The notes under the pieces: generated by a model
What the model was told of the DNA's origin: nothing
The model's input: the letters and a program-made list of their open reading frames with translations, nothing else
Database searches by the model: none
Assembly (NCBI RefSeq): GCF_001428045.1
Contig: NZ_LMSD01000001.1
Location: 372,001 to 436,000 of the forward strand
Direction of reading: 5' to 3'
Length of the DNA stretch: 64,000 nucleotides
Source: Paenibacillus sp. Soil750
GTDB lineage: Bacteria; Bacillota; Bacilli; Paenibacillales; NBRC-103111
Translations under genes and position numbers: made by a program
In this document: positions 1 to 9,688 of the stretch, in pieces
Position numbering within the stretch: position 1 is the stretch's first letter
How the letters are laid out: every line of letters begins with the position of its first letter

Positions 1-1032
1 TATCGAAATGTAGATCGAACGAAGATTCAATTCGACTTTCTAACTTGCAAACCAGGAGCCTATGATTCGGAGATTACCGAGATGGGAGGGATTATTCATA
101 GAATCCCCTACGTGTCGGATAGTGGACACGCGAAATATATCCAAGCCTTAGATCAATTCTTCGTTAATCATGCAAGCTACAGGATTGTTCATGCTCATAT
201 GGATAAAATGAGTGGTTTTGTATTACGTTCAGCCAAGAAGGCTGATATTCCCATTCGCATTGCACATAGTCACAATACAAGCAGTGAAGGCGGCGTAGCG
301 GCTAAAGCTTATAAATGGTTTGCAGGTACATTCATCGCTTCCTGTGCCACTCATTTCCTGGCTTGCTCGAATATGGCAGCACAATGGTTATTCGCTAATC
401 AGCGGAGCAAAGTGATGTTGATGAAGAATGGGATCGAGAGTGAGCAATTTGCGTATTCACCATTGGTAAGAGAGCAAATAAGACGAGAACTGCAGCTTCC
501 TCCTGAGGCATTCGTGCTCGGACATGTTGGCAGGTTCAACCATCAGAAGAACCACGCTTTTCTCATCGACGTATTTGCCCAATTGAATCGAGAGAAACCC
601 AATACGATGCTTGTACTAGCAGGTGATGGACCACTCCGAGAAGAGATGGAGAGAAAAGTGAAGTCTCTTGCTTTGCAGCATAAAGTCAAATTTCTTGGTG
701 TGCGTAGTGATATTGCACATTTACTCCAGGGACTAGATATGTTTGTATTTCCCTCTTTACATGAAGGCTTGCCGGTGACACTCATTGAGGCACAAGGTGC
801 TGGACTACCTTGCATGATCTCGGATGAGATTACGCAGGAAGTGGATATGGGTATTCGATTGGTAGAACGATTGCCGCTAGCTGATAAAGAGATTTGGGTT
901 CATCAAATGAAGGTTGTGATGGCCAGAAACAAATCAAGACGCATTCCTGCTTCATCTTTATCCAACCAGGGGTATGATATCCGCAATACGGCGGCTTGGA
1001 CCGAAGGTTTTTATCTAGGTATTTCGAGGTGA
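1..1032 (+). CDS. GT4 family glycosyltransferase (EpsF-like), 5' end outside window
   Basis: The reading frame is open from base 1, so the gene starts upstream of the window; 343 residues are visible. The N-terminal stretch YRNVDRTKIQFDFL is typical of EpsF-type exopolysaccharide glycosyltransferases. The C-terminal GT-B half carries the GHVGRFNHQKNH donor-site motif and an EX7E signature (EGLPVTLIE), as in retaining GT4 enzymes that use nucleotide-sugar donors at the cytoplasmic membrane face. It is followed 4 bp later by a GT2 gene in the same direction, which suggests one operon. The exact sugar transferred cannot be read from the sequence. Confidence 0.9.
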   Translation, partial: YRNVDRTKIQFDFLTCKPGAYDSEITEMGGIIHRIPYVSDSGHAKYIQALDQFFVNHASYRIVHAHMDKMSGFVLRSAKKADIPIRIAHSHNTSSEGGVAAKAYKWFAGTFIASCATHFLACSNMAAQWLFANQRSKVMLMKNGIESEQFAYSPLVREQIRRELQLPPEAFVLGHVGRFNHQKNHAFLIDVFAQLNREKPNTMLVLAGDGPLREEMERKVKSLALQHKVKFLGVRSDIAHLLQGLDMFVFPSLHEGLPVTLIEAQGAGLPCMISDEITQEVDMGIRLVERLPLADKEIWVHQMKVVMARNKSRRIPASSLSNQGYDIRNTAAWTEGFYLGISR

Positions 1033-1036
1033 TGAG

Positions 1037-1921
1037 ATGACCAAGCTTACTGTTTTTACACCAACATATAATCGTGCGTACTGTCTTCCGATCTGTTATG
1101 AGAATTTAAAAAAGCAAACCTCTAAAGATTTCGTATGGCTCATCATTGACGATGGCTCTACAGATGACACAGAGCAGGTAGTAGCTGGCTGGATCGCAGA
1201 AAATGTGATTCAGATCCGATACCACCGTCAGGATAATCAAGGTATGCATGGTGCGCACAATACAGCCTATCAATTGATTGATACAGAACTGAATGTATGC
1301 ATTGATTCGGATGACTATATGCCACCGAATGCGGTAGAACACATTCTCACTTTCTGGAAGGCACATGGCAGCGAGCAGGTTAGCGGTATTATCGGGCTTG
1401 ATTCCTTTACGGATGGGCGAATTATTGGTACTAAATTGCCAGTATCACTCAAGCGATCGACGCTTTTTGAGTTGTATAGTAAGCACGGCGTGACAGGTGA
1501 TAAGAAGCTGGTGTATCGAAGCGAGTTAACACGAGCTTATCCGTACCCCATTTTCGAAAATGAGAAATATGTAGGTCTAGCGTACAAGTATTATAAGTTG
1601 GATCAACAGTATGAAATGCTTCTTTTGAACGAAGTACTCTGCTGTGTAGAATACTTACCTGATGGCTCTTCCATGAACATGTTGAGGCAGTATTTGAAAA
1701 ATCCAAAAGGCTTCGCCTTTTATCGTAAAGAGCTTATGAAACTCCCCCTAGCAAGTGTAATGTTTAAATTTAAACAATCCATACACTTTGTATCCAGCAG
1801 CATAATGGCAGGTAATCGCAGATTCATGATGGAATCACCCGCTAAACTCCTCACATTGCTGGCTATCCCTTTTGGTATTCTACTTTATTGGTATGTAAGC
1901 AGGAAAACAAGGATCTCATAA
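1037..1921 (+). CDS. GT2 family glycosyltransferase
   Basis: A 294-residue GT-A enzyme. The N-terminus has the family pattern FTPTYNR, then IDDGS (about residues 37-41) and the metal-binding DSDD (about 90-93), the usual nucleotide-sugar binding elements of inverting GT2 transferases. A single hydrophobic segment near residues 270-288 should anchor it to the membrane. Its ATG lies four bases after the stop of the upstream GT4 gene, with AGGTGATGAG in front, so translation is probably coupled. By position it would add a sugar to the lipid-linked exopolysaccharide repeat unit; the donor is unknown. Confidence 0.9.
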   Translation: MTKLTVFTPTYNRAYCLPICYENLKKQTSKDFVWLIIDDGSTDDTEQVVAGWIAENVIQIRYHRQDNQGMHGAHNTAYQLIDTELNVCIDSDDYMPPNAVEHILTFWKAHGSEQVSGIIGLDSFTDGRIIGTKLPVSLKRSTLFELYSKHGVTGDKKLVYRSELTRAYPYPIFENEKYVGLAYKYYKLDQQYEMLLLNEVLCCVEYLPDGSSMNMLRQYLKNPKGFAFYRKELMKLPLASVMFKFKQSIHFVSSSIMAGNRRFMMESPAKLLTLLAIPFGILLYWYVSRKTRIS

Positions 1922-1940
1922 GATTCGAAAGGAACCTCTC

Positions 1941-3014
1941 ATGGCAATTATTTGGCTTAACTTAGTCGTTGTCTATCTCGCATCTTACTTTTCCAGACAC
2001 ATAGCCAAGCCTGTTCCTACTGGGTATGGTCAGCTATGGATGAAGCCTAATCAATGGCTGACGGCTATTGTGATGGTAACTTTCGCATTGATAGCGGGAC
2101 TTCGTAATAACATCGGCGATACGGTTTTTTATATTCACTCTTATAGGATTAGTAATTTTACTTGGGCAGAAGTCATGGCTGAGAAGGATATTGGCTTCGG
2201 TATTTTACAAATGATCTTGAAATCAATAACAGATAATCCCCAACCGCTCATTTTTATTACGGCATTAGTAACTAACGTACTTATTGTCTATGTCTTGTAC
2301 AAGTATTCTAAACTTTTTGAATTAAGTGTGTATATCTACATAACATCAGGTCTCTATATCGTTTCGATGAATGGAATTCGGCAATTTTTGGCTTCGGCTA
2401 TTGTATTCGCAGCCACTAAATATTTATTCGAAGGAAATTGGAAAAAGTATTTCCTAGTTGTAGTGTTTGCCTCTTTTTTCCATGGAAGTGCCCTCATCCT
2501 GATTCCCATTTATTACATTGTCAGAAGAAAAGCTTGGACATCCTCAACCATCGTGCTTCTCGCAGGTTCAGTCATTTTGATAGTTGGTTACAGTGTGATT
2601 TCGAATGCAATTTTCTCGGCTATTGCAGATACCCATTATAGTGAGTATCAGAATTTTCAAGAAGGCGGTGCCAACATCATTCGGGTAGCCATAAGTGCGG
2701 TGCCGCTGGTATTTGCCTTTTTAGGAAGACACAAACTTAGAGAGATATTTCCATATGGTGATTACGTTGTTAACATGTCGCTATTAAATTTCGTTGTTAT
2801 GGCTATCGCGACACAAAATTGGATCTTTGCGCGTTTTACGATCTATTTTGGCTTATACAATGTGATCTTAATGTCATGGGTAATTAGTTTATTTGCTAAG
2901 AAACAGCAGAAATTAGTCTATTACTTGGTCATCGGTTTTTACTTCGTCTACTTCTATTATGAAAATGTTGTTACCTTGGACATTATTTACAAAAGCGATT
3001 TTCTAAAATTCTAA
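1941..3014 (+). CDS. EpsG family membrane protein, probable exopolysaccharide polymerase
   Basis: A 357-residue polytopic protein with about ten hydrophobic segments. It has the EpsG-family pattern of an early AGLRNNIGDT motif (near residue 50) and NGIRQFLASAIVFAA in the middle, features of the EpsG/Wzy-like polymerases that join repeat units outside the membrane. It sits between glycosyltransferase genes and galE, as expected in an eps operon, with an AGGAACC ribosome-binding site. The distinction between polymerase and ligase activity is inferred from the family. Confidence 0.85.
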   Translation: MAIIWLNLVVVYLASYFSRHIAKPVPTGYGQLWMKPNQWLTAIVMVTFALIAGLRNNIGDTVFYIHSYRISNFTWAEVMAEKDIGFGILQMILKSITDNPQPLIFITALVTNVLIVYVLYKYSKLFELSVYIYITSGLYIVSMNGIRQFLASAIVFAATKYLFEGNWKKYFLVVVFASFFHGSALILIPIYYIVRRKAWTSSTIVLLAGSVILIVGYSVISNAIFSAIADTHYSEYQNFQEGGANIIRVAISAVPLVFAFLGRHKLREIFPYGDYVVNMSLLNFVVMAIATQNWIFARFTIYFGLYNVILMSWVISLFAKKQQKLVYYLVIGFYFVYFYYENVVTLDIIYKSDFLKF

Positions 3015-3037
3015 CTATCTAGTAGGAGGGTATCTGA

Positions 3038-4075
3038 ATGTCGATTCTTGTAACAGGTGGAGCTGGTTATATTGGGAGTCACACGTGTGTGGAGTTATTG
3101 AATGCAGGGTACGAAATCGTTGTTGTTGATAATCTTAGCAATAGCAGTTCGGAATCATTAAGTCGAGTAAAAGAGCTAACGGGAAAGGACTTTGAGTTCT
3201 ATCCAATTAATTTGTTGCATCGACAGGACTTGGAGAGCGTGTTTAAGCGGCATTCCATAGAAGCTGTGATTCATTTAGCGGGACTGAAGGCTGTCGGCGA
3301 GTCGGTTTCCTTGCCATTACGCTACTACCATAATAATATCTCTGGTTCCATTGTACTTTACGAGCTTATGCAGGAGCATGGAGTGAAGAATATCGTATTT
3401 AGTTCTTCGGCTACTGTGTATGGGACGTCGGGAAGTGTTCCAATTACAGAAGACTCTCCATTAGGCGCAACTAATGCCTATGGGCGAACAAAGCTGATGA
3501 TCGAAGAGATGATGAGAGATCTTCATGTATCAGATCCAACTTGGAGTATCGCACTTCTGCGATATTTTAATCCAATTGGGGCACATAGCAGCGGACGATT
3601 AGGTGAAGATCCCAATGGGATCCCTAATAATCTGATGCCCTATATCACGCAGGTAGCTGTAGGTGCGCTGAAGGAACTACAGGTATATGGCAATGATTAC
3701 GCAACATCAGACGGTACAGGTGTAAGAGATTATCTCCATGTGGTAGATCTAGCTCGCGGACATTTGAAAGCGCTAGAGAAGGTCATCGCAACCACAGGGG
3801 TTGAGGCGTACAATCTGGGAACGGGACAAGGATATAGTGTATTGGAAATGGTCAAAGCTTTCGAACGCGTAACTGGAAGGAACGTTCCTTATAAGATAAC
3901 TTCACGCAGGACTGGCGACATCGGTGTATGTTATTCAGACCCAACCAAAGCGGAACGAGAGTTAGGATGGATTGCATACAAGGGTATTGATGAGATGTGT
4001 CTGGATTCGTGGCGTTGGCAAACCTACAATCCACAGGGCTATCTAGAGGCGAATGAAGTGGCTGCAAATCTATGA
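3038..4075 (+). CDS. galE: UDP-glucose 4-epimerase
   Basis: A 345-residue short-chain dehydrogenase-type epimerase that interconverts UDP-glucose and UDP-galactose using bound NAD. The NAD motif GGAGYIGSHT is at residues 7-16, followed by DNLSNSS, the FSSSATVYG strand with the catalytic serine region and the YGRTK catalytic Tyr/Lys pair near residue 150. The length is normal for GalE. The ribosome-binding site AGGAGGG precedes the ATG. Its place inside the operon suggests it supplies UDP-galactose or UDP-GalNAc to the neighbouring transferases. Confidence 0.96.
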   Translation: MSILVTGGAGYIGSHTCVELLNAGYEIVVVDNLSNSSSESLSRVKELTGKDFEFYPINLLHRQDLESVFKRHSIEAVIHLAGLKAVGESVSLPLRYYHNNISGSIVLYELMQEHGVKNIVFSSSATVYGTSGSVPITEDSPLGATNAYGRTKLMIEEMMRDLHVSDPTWSIALLRYFNPIGAHSSGRLGEDPNGIPNNLMPYITQVAVGALKELQVYGNDYATSDGTGVRDYLHVVDLARGHLKALEKVIATTGVEAYNLGTGQGYSVLEMVKAFERVTGRNVPYKITSRRTGDIGVCYSDPTKAERELGWIAYKGIDEMCLDSWRWQTYNPQGYLEANEVAANL

Positions 4076-4153
4076 ATAAGCAGATTACGAACCAAACTAC
4101 CCATCAATTCTGTCATATCCGCTACATGTGGATGATCTTAAGGAGGAACAGTT

Positions 4154-5125
4154 TTGTCAATCGCTAGTGCATGGAATCTAAAGAGATTTCAAAGTTGGAT
4201 GGCTCTGTTGCGCCAAGGAATGGTTGTATCTACTTGGTCGATAAAGGTATTTCGATCAGACCATTTTATTTCAACGGAGCCACAGTATCAACAATTAACC
4301 ATTCCTAGTTTGCAAGCTTCTGATGTAACGGATGTGCCCGCGGAATTTGTTGCTGATCCATTCATAATCCAGCATGAATCTGACTATTTTCTTTTCTTTG
4401 AAATTTTGAATAAGGCATCTGGTCAAGGGGAGATTGGCGTTGCTACGAGTACAGATGGAATGACATGGAAATATGGTCGTGTCGTGCTGCGTGAGAAATT
4501 CCATTTATCGTATCCACAAGTATTTAAACATAATAACGAATTCTTCATGCTGCCTGAAACTGCCGAATCGGATCGGGTAATTTTATATAAAGCCAAGAAT
4601 TTCCCATTTGAATGGGAGGTACATTGCGATCTGTTGAAGGGCAATTACTTGGATCCATCCCTTGTGCAATATAATGGCAAGTGGTGGATGTTTACAGGGA
4701 CGGAAGAGGACAATTTTCATGTGTTCTATTCGGATCATTTAGTAGGACCCTGGACGGAGCATCCTCAAAGTCCAATCATTTCAAATAACGATAAGATCAG
4801 TAGACCAGGAGGAAGACTGATTATTTCGGATGGATGTGTGCATAGATATACGCAAGCAGATTATCCACATTATGGTGAGTCAGTCCGAGTATTTAAAGTG
4901 AATAAGCTAACTGAGCAGGAATATGTGGAAGAAGAGGTTTCCCTTATTTTGAGTGGATCCAAGGAAGAGAAAGATTGGCGCAAGGATGGCATGCATCATA
5001 TCGACCAACTTTTACTAAAGGATAATAAATGGCTAATTGCCGTGGATGGTCATACGTTTAAAAATATGAATTATATCCTTTGGAAGCTGGACCGAATGAA
5101 ATCAAAGCTTTTTAGTCAAGTTTAA
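4154..5125 (+). CDS. Beta-propeller sugar transferase-like protein (GIPC transferase N-domain / GH43-like fold)
   Basis: A 323-residue protein with no signal peptide. Repeated blade motifs are visible, including VADPFI followed by [40 protein letters not shown] and SRPGGRLI. This pattern matches the five-bladed propeller annotated as the glucosamine inositolphosphorylceramide transferase 1 N-terminal domain, which resembles GH43 hydrolases. The start is TTG, eight bases after AGGAGG at 4141-4146. The cytoplasmic location and position between galE and a phosphoglycosyltransferase point to a role in building the polymer, but the reaction is unknown. Confidence 0.7.
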   Translation: MSIASAWNLKRFQSWMALLRQGMVVSTWSIKVFRSDHFISTEPQYQQLTIPSLQASDVTDVPAEFVADPFIIQHESDYFLFFEILNKASGQGEIGVATSTDGMTWKYGRVVLREKFHLSYPQVFKHNNEFFMLPETAESDRVILYKAKNFPFEWEVHCDLLKGNYLDPSLVQYNGKWWMFTGTEEDNFHVFYSDHLVGPWTEHPQSPIISNNDKISRPGGRLIISDGCVHRYTQADYPHYGESVRVFKVNKLTEQEYVEEEVSLILSGSKEEKDWRKDGMHHIDQLLLKDNKWLIAVDGHTFKNMNYILWKLDRMKSKLFSQV

Positions 5126-5141
5126 TAGGAGTAGATCCATT

Positions 5142-5738
5142 ATGAAAAGAGTGTTTGATGTCTGTGTTGCTATCTCATTATTACTGCTATTTCTACCGAT
5201 TATCGGTATCGTTGCCCTTCTAATTAAGCTGAAGCTTGGATCGCCGGTCATCTTTAAGCAGCAAAGACCAGGCTTACATGAAAAGCCAATCAATATATTA
5301 AAGCTGCGATCCATGACGGATGCTAGAGATAGTGAGGGTAATCTATTGCCGGATTCAATGAGATTGACTGCTTTTGGCAGTTTTCTTAGAAAATTCAGCC
5401 TAGATGAATTGTTACAATTAGTCAATGTGATCAAAGGTGATTTGAGCCTAGTTGGGCCAAGGCCGCTATTGATGGATTATTTATCCCTGTATTCCGAAGA
5501 ACAAGCGAAGCGGCATCTTGTCCGACCTGGGATTACGGGGTGGGCGCAGGTGCACGGTAGAAATGCAATTTCGTGGGAAGAGAAATTTAAACTCGATATT
5601 TGGTACGTAGAGAATAGAAGCTTTATGTTGGATCTCAAAATATTGGTGTTAACGGTTGGCAAAGTCGTGAAATCAGAAGGCGTCAGTCATGGGAATCATG
5701 TAACGATGGAGAAATTCTCAGGATCAAATTTGTCATGA
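5142..5738 (+). CDS. Phosphoglycosyltransferase, EpsL/PglC type (bacterial sugar transferase)
   Basis: A 198-residue monotopic phosphoglycosyltransferase that moves a sugar-1-phosphate from UDP-sugar to undecaprenyl phosphate to start a repeat unit. It has one N-terminal re-entrant hydrophobic segment, then [31 protein letters not shown] and [13 protein letters not shown], the standard motifs of the family; the catalytic Asp-Glu dyad is in LDEL. The length matches PglC/EpsL rather than the longer WbaP form. It is followed directly by acetyltransferase and aminotransferase genes, the same order as epsL-epsM-epsN in Bacillus subtilis. Confidence 0.93.
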   Translation: MKRVFDVCVAISLLLLFLPIIGIVALLIKLKLGSPVIFKQQRPGLHEKPINILKLRSMTDARDSEGNLLPDSMRLTAFGSFLRKFSLDELLQLVNVIKGDLSLVGPRPLLMDYLSLYSEEQAKRHLVRPGITGWAQVHGRNAISWEEKFKLDIWYVENRSFMLDLKILVLTVGKVVKSEGVSHGNHVTMEKFSGSNLS

Positions 5739-5742
5739 AGCG

Positions 5743-6387
5743 ATGTGGACTTGTGTGAATATTGTTGTGATTGGCGAGGGTGGTCATAGCAAGGTTATTA
5801 GGGATATTATTCGATCCAAGGAAGCAAATCAAATCGTAGCAATTCTAGATGATAAGTATACGGAATTCATATCCATAGATGGCTTGTATCAGGGGCCAGT
5901 CTCCTCAGCCCATCAATTGATTGAACTTGGTTATGAGTTGAAATGGGTGGTTGCTATTGGCAATAACGAACGAAGGAAGTCCATTTTTACGAAATTAGGT
6001 CTACCTCATGAGGACTACGCAACCCTTATCCATGAGACAGCCGTCATTAGTCCAAGTGCTTCTCTAGGTCATGGCTCCGTCATTATGGCTAATGCGGTTA
6101 TTAATGCAGATGCCCATATTGGACACCATACCATTATTAATACGGGATCCATCGTCGAACATGACTGTCGGATTGCGGACTATGTTCATCTTGCACCTAA
6201 GGCAACGTTGACAGGTGCTGTTGTGATCAAAGAAGGAAGCATGATAGGAGCAGGAGCGACAATTATCCCTGGGAAACAGGTTGGCGAATGGGCCACAGTA
6301 GGAGCGGGAGCTACGGTTATCCGTGATATTCCTTCATTTCGAACAGCAATTGGGACCCCTGCAATACTGATTCAGAATAAAGAGTGA
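5743..6387 (+). CDS. Sugar O/N-acetyltransferase, EpsM/PglD type (NeuD family)
   Basis: A 214-residue protein with an N-terminal nucleotide-binding half (VVIGEGGHSKV) and a C-terminal left-handed beta-helix made of hexapeptide repeats (for example GHGSVIMANAVINADAHIG). The catalytic His of the PglD family lies in EHDCRI. PglD/EpsM acetylates UDP-4-amino sugars. The gene starts 4 bp after the phosphoglycosyltransferase stop; GTG at 5755 (MNIVVIGEGG) is an alternative start, since neither has a clear ribosome-binding site. With the next gene it probably makes a UDP-diacetylated amino sugar. Confidence 0.9.
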   Translation: MWTCVNIVVIGEGGHSKVIRDIIRSKEANQIVAILDDKYTEFISIDGLYQGPVSSAHQLIELGYELKWVVAIGNNERRKSIFTKLGLPHEDYATLIHETAVISPSASLGHGSVIMANAVINADAHIGHHTIINTGSIVEHDCRIADYVHLAPKATLTGAVVIKEGSMIGAGATIIPGKQVGEWATVGAGATVIRDIPSFRTAIGTPAILIQNKE

Positions 6388-6408
6388 TTGAAAGGTGTGG
6401 ATGAATTT

Positions 6409-7578
6409 ATGTTTGCCAACAAAAAAAGAATCTATCTTTCTCCCCCGCATATGAGTGGTAATGAAATGGCGTTTATCCAGGAGGCTTTTGATACAAATTG
6501 GATCGCTCCGCTAGGCCCGCATGTCGATGCCTTCGAGAAAGAGATAGCAAGCCATGTTGGTCTTGTTGATGCGGCAGCAGTTAGTTCGGGTACAGCGGCC
6601 ATACACTTAGCATTGCGACTATTGGATGTTGCTGAAGGGGATACCGTCTTTTGTTCAAGCCTAACGTTTGTTGCTAGTGCTAATCCGATAGTTTATTTGG
6701 GCGCAACACCTGTATTTATTGATTCAGAACCAGAAACCTGGAACATGTCTCCACAGGCATTAGAACGTGCCTTATATGAAGCTGCGCTTAACGGGAAATT
6801 GCCCAAAGCGATTATCGTTGTTAATCTATATGGTCAAAGTGCCAAAATGGACGAAATCGTGGCGCTGTGTAAATTATTTCATGTACCCATTATTGAAGAC
6901 GCGGCAGAATCCTTAGGATCGACCTATAAAGGAAGAGCAAGCGGTTCATTTGGAAAGTTTGGCGTCTATTCCTTTAATGGGAATAAGATTATTTCCACAT
7001 CAGGCGGCGGCATGTTGGTGTCGAACGATGTGGATGGGCTGAATAAAGCACGCTTTCTAGCTACACAAGCACGAGATTATGCCCTGCATTATCAGCATAG
7101 TCAGATGGGTTACAACTATCGGATGAGTAATATATTGGCAGGAGTTGGCCGTGCTCAGCTTGCGGTTTTGGAAGAAAGAGTGATCGCTAGACGAGTTGTA
7201 TTTGAACGCTATTATCACGCATTAGCCCATTTGCCAGGCATTCAGTTTATGCCGGAGTTACCGAATACAAGGTCGAATCGTTGGTTGACAGCATTGACAG
7301 TCGATGCGAAAGAAGCCGGCGTATCCGTGGAGACATTAATAGAACTCCTGGCGGTAGAGAATATCGAGGCTCGTCTCGTTTGGAAGCCGCTGCATATGCA
7401 GCCTCTATTTGAAGGGATTGCTTATTATCCACATAGTGACAGCGACAATGTGTCAGAGCGATTATTCCAATCAGGTTTATGTCTGCCTTCGGGTTCAAGT
7501 ATGACGGAAGAAGAGCAAGATCGGGTCATTACCTGTATTCAGAAATCCATCCTTAAAGCCAAAAGTATTAGTGCTTAA
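6409..7578 (+). CDS. DegT/DnrJ/EryC1/StrS aminotransferase, EpsN/PglE type
   Basis: A PLP-dependent sugar aminotransferase of 389 residues that would convert a UDP-4-keto sugar to the 4-amino sugar. Visible motifs are SSGTAAIHLAL near the phosphate-binding loop, EDAAESLGS (Asp contacting the PLP ring) and SFNGNKIIS, whose Lys forms the Schiff base. The ATG at 6409 is chosen because AAAGGTG lies 11 bp upstream and the protein then begins with the usual MFANKKRIYLSPPHMSG. A TTG at 6388, directly after the preceding stop, is possible. It completes an EpsL-EpsM-EpsN-like trio at the end of this operon. Confidence 0.93.
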   Translation: MFANKKRIYLSPPHMSGNEMAFIQEAFDTNWIAPLGPHVDAFEKEIASHVGLVDAAAVSSGTAAIHLALRLLDVAEGDTVFCSSLTFVASANPIVYLGATPVFIDSEPETWNMSPQALERALYEAALNGKLPKAIIVVNLYGQSAKMDEIVALCKLFHVPIIEDAAESLGSTYKGRASGSFGKFGVYSFNGNKIISTSGGGMLVSNDVDGLNKARFLATQARDYALHYQHSQMGYNYRMSNILAGVGRAQLAVLEERVIARRVVFERYYHALAHLPGIQFMPELPNTRSNRWLTALTVDAKEAGVSVETLIELLAVENIEARLVWKPLHMQPLFEGIAYYPHSDSDNVSERLFQSGLCLPSGSSMTEEEQDRVITCIQKSILKAKSISA

Positions 7579-7587
7579 CTAATTGGC

Positions 7588-7755
7588 TTATGAATTTTCG
7601 TCTATTTTCATACGATGATGAATTATTTTCTGAAATAGTGTTATTTTCATTTGTGCGTCCAGGCAATCCCGATAGAGGATATAGTTGTAGTCATGCATGA
7701 ATTTATGGTACCTACGTATCACCTTTCTCCATACGTTTATCCAAAATGAAGTCAT
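7588..7755 (-). CDS. Small hypothetical protein, 55 aa
   Basis: A short gene on the opposite strand between the eps operon and glmS. The support is a strong ribosome-binding site GGGAGG at 7770-7765, nine bases before the ATG at 7755, and a compact helical, basic and aromatic-rich product (MTSFWINVWRKVIRRYHKF at the N-terminus). It has no signal peptide or known motif that I recognise. Its upstream region is shared with the glmS promoter and its SinR-type operator, so it may be co-regulated. The function is unknown. Confidence 0.55.
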   Translation of the reverse strand: MTSFWINVWRKVIRRYHKFMHDYNYILYRDCLDAQMKITLFQKIIHHRMKIDENS

Positions 7756-7793
7756 GGCATGATTCCTCCCTTCTGTACAAACGTATGAATAAA

Positions 7794-7823
7794 TAGACAA
7801 ATCTATTCAGTTATTCCTAAATA
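7794..7823 (+). promoter_or_regulatory. Predicted sigma-A promoter of glmS-slrR-like operon
   Basis: TAGACA at 7794-7799 and TAAATA at 7818-7823 are separated by 18 bp. The start point would lie near 7830, just before the SinR-type dyad. Both boxes deviate from consensus, so this is a moderate prediction. Confidence 0.4.
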
Positions 7824-7833
7824 CTGCCTTATT

Positions 7834-7849
7834 GTTCTTTATTGAGAAT
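7834..7849 (+). promoter_or_regulatory. SinR-type operator upstream of glmS
   Basis: GTTCTTTATTGAGAAT is an imperfect inverted repeat whose left arm is the GTTCTYT consensus known for Bacillus subtilis SinR. It lies between the predicted promoter and the glmS ribosome-binding site. Near-identical sequences occur upstream of sinR (10100 and 10123) and of the secreted-protein gene (12167). Confidence 0.7.
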
Positions 7850-7871
7850 TGAGATTGGGGAGGTAATGCGA

Positions 7872-9680
7872 ATGTGCGGAATTGTAGGATATATTGGCAG
7901 TCAGGATGCGAAGGAAATACTGGTCAAGGGACTAGAAAAGCTTGAATATCGAGGGTATGATTCTTCGGGTATTGCTATTCTAAACGAGAGCGGCCTACAT
8001 CTGTATAAAGAAAAAGGTCGAATTGCGGCACTTCGCGAAGTTATTGATTCGGAGCAAGGGGCGCGGATGGGAATTGGTCATACAAGATGGGCAACGCATG
8101 GCAAACCAAGTAAGCGCAATGCACATCCTCATCAAAGTCACAATGGTAGATTCACGGTCGTACATAATGGTGTGATTGAGAATTATCAAGAGCTGAAGGA
8201 GAACTCCCTTGCTCATATTCCATTCTCTAGTGATACGGACACGGAAGTCATTGTACAAAAGATGGAGCAACTTGTGGAAAGTGGATTATCTGTCGAGGAG
8301 GCTTTTCGGCAATTGCTTCTAGCAATTAAAGGTTCATATGCTGTTGCTGTATTAGATAGTCAGGACACAGAAACCATTTATGTTGGCAAAAATAAAAGTC
8401 CTTTACTCATCGGTCTTGGATCCGATTTCCATGTTATTGCGAGCGATGCGATGGCGATGCTGCAGCTTACGAATCAATTCGTCGAATTGATGGATGAAGA
8501 GATGGTTATTCTTCGCCAGCATTCCAAAACAATTAAGAACTTAGATGGTGAAACGATTCAAAGAAGACCATTTCAAGTAAAACTGGATGCCAGCGATATA
8601 GAGAAAGGTTTATACCCGCACTATATGCTCAAGGAGATTGACGAGCAGCCAGTGGTTATTCGCAAGGTAATATCCAAATATCAGGATGGCCAGGGGGGAA
8701 TCTTGATTGACCCTCAGTTGCGCGAACGTATGACAATGGCGGATCGCATCTATATCATTGCTTGTGGAACCAGTTATCACGCTGGTTTAGTTGGTAAGCA
8801 ACTGATCGAGAAGATCGCTAACATCCCAGTTGAAGCCCATATCGCCAGCGAGTTTCTGTATAACAGGCCTATCTTGTCCGCGAATCCGCTGTTTATCTTT
8901 ATTTCGCAGAGCGGCGAAACGGCAGATAGCCGAGGTGTATTGGTTGCGATTAAACAGATAGGGTATCCTACCGTTACGATTACTAACGTACCAGGATCGA
9001 CACTATCTCGTGAAGCGGATTATACGTTACTCACGCATGCAGGACCAGAGATTGCTGTAGCTTCAACGAAAGCCTACACAGCGCAAATTGCTGTATTAGC
9101 GTTGCTTGCCTTCGATAGTGTAAGAGAGAAAGGCATGGAGCAGTTGTATGGTATTAACCCTTTTCATGAGCTGAGTATCGCCGCGAACGCTATGGAAATT
9201 CTGATTAATAAGAAAGAGATGATGGAAGAAGTCGTTTGGAAATATCTCACTTCCTCCCGAAATTGTTTCTTCATTGGCAGAGGGGTAGATTATTATGTTG
9301 CATTAGAAGGCGCCTTAAAGCTGAAGGAGATATCGTACATCCAAGCTGAAGGGTTCGCAGGTGGGGAACTCAAGCACGGCACAATTGCCTTAGTTGAGGA
9401 GGGGACACCTGCCATTGCTCTCATTACACAGTCACATATTCGTGCGAATGTTCGAAGCAATGTGCAAGAAATCATGGCACGTGGTGCCAATGTGTGTATG
9501 ATTACCATGGAAGGATCAGAGGAGAGAGGCGATCAGATTGTGCTGCCTGCCGTCCAAGAGCTGCTAACCCCTTTGGTGTCAGTGATTCCATTACAATTAA
9601 TTTCTTATTATGCAGCTAAATATCGGGGCTGTGATATTGATAAGCCCAGAAATCTTGCCAAAAGTGTCACTGTGGAGTGA
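7872..9680 (+). CDS. glmS: Glutamine--fructose-6-phosphate aminotransferase (isomerizing)
   Basis: A 602-residue enzyme making glucosamine-6-phosphate from fructose-6-phosphate and glutamine. The start at 7872 is fixed by chemistry: the product begins MCGIVGYIG so that Cys2 becomes the N-terminal nucleophile, and GGGGAGG at 7857-7863 is correctly spaced. The glutaminase domain (about 1-240) has TRWATHG and HNGVIEN; two SIS domains follow ([17 protein letters not shown]) and the C-terminus ends NLAKSVTVE as in the family. No glmS ribozyme is recognisable upstream; a SinR-type operator is there instead. It is probably a paralogue that supplies UDP-GlcNAc for exopolysaccharide. Confidence 0.96.
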   Translation: MCGIVGYIGSQDAKEILVKGLEKLEYRGYDSSGIAILNESGLHLYKEKGRIAALREVIDSEQGARMGIGHTRWATHGKPSKRNAHPHQSHNGRFTVVHNGVIENYQELKENSLAHIPFSSDTDTEVIVQKMEQLVESGLSVEEAFRQLLLAIKGSYAVAVLDSQDTETIYVGKNKSPLLIGLGSDFHVIASDAMAMLQLTNQFVELMDEEMVILRQHSKTIKNLDGETIQRRPFQVKLDASDIEKGLYPHYMLKEIDEQPVVIRKVISKYQDGQGGILIDPQLRERMTMADRIYIIACGTSYHAGLVGKQLIEKIANIPVEAHIASEFLYNRPILSANPLFIFISQSGETADSRGVLVAIKQIGYPTVTITNVPGSTLSREADYTLLTHAGPEIAVASTKAYTAQIAVLALLAFDSVREKGMEQLYGINPFHELSIAANAMEILINKKEMMEEVVWKYLTSSRNCFFIGRGVDYYVALEGALKLKEISYIQAEGFAGGELKHGTIALVEEGTPAIALITQSHIRANVRSNVQEIMARGANVCMITMEGSEERGDQIVLPAVQELLTPLVSVIPLQLISYYAAKYRGCDIDKPRNLAKSVTVE

Positions 9681-9688
9681 TGATAACG

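Noticed and set aside
7579-7871. A glmS ribozyme in the glmS leader
   Set aside because: No core sequence or pseudoknot pattern could be recognised; a covariance search would settle it.
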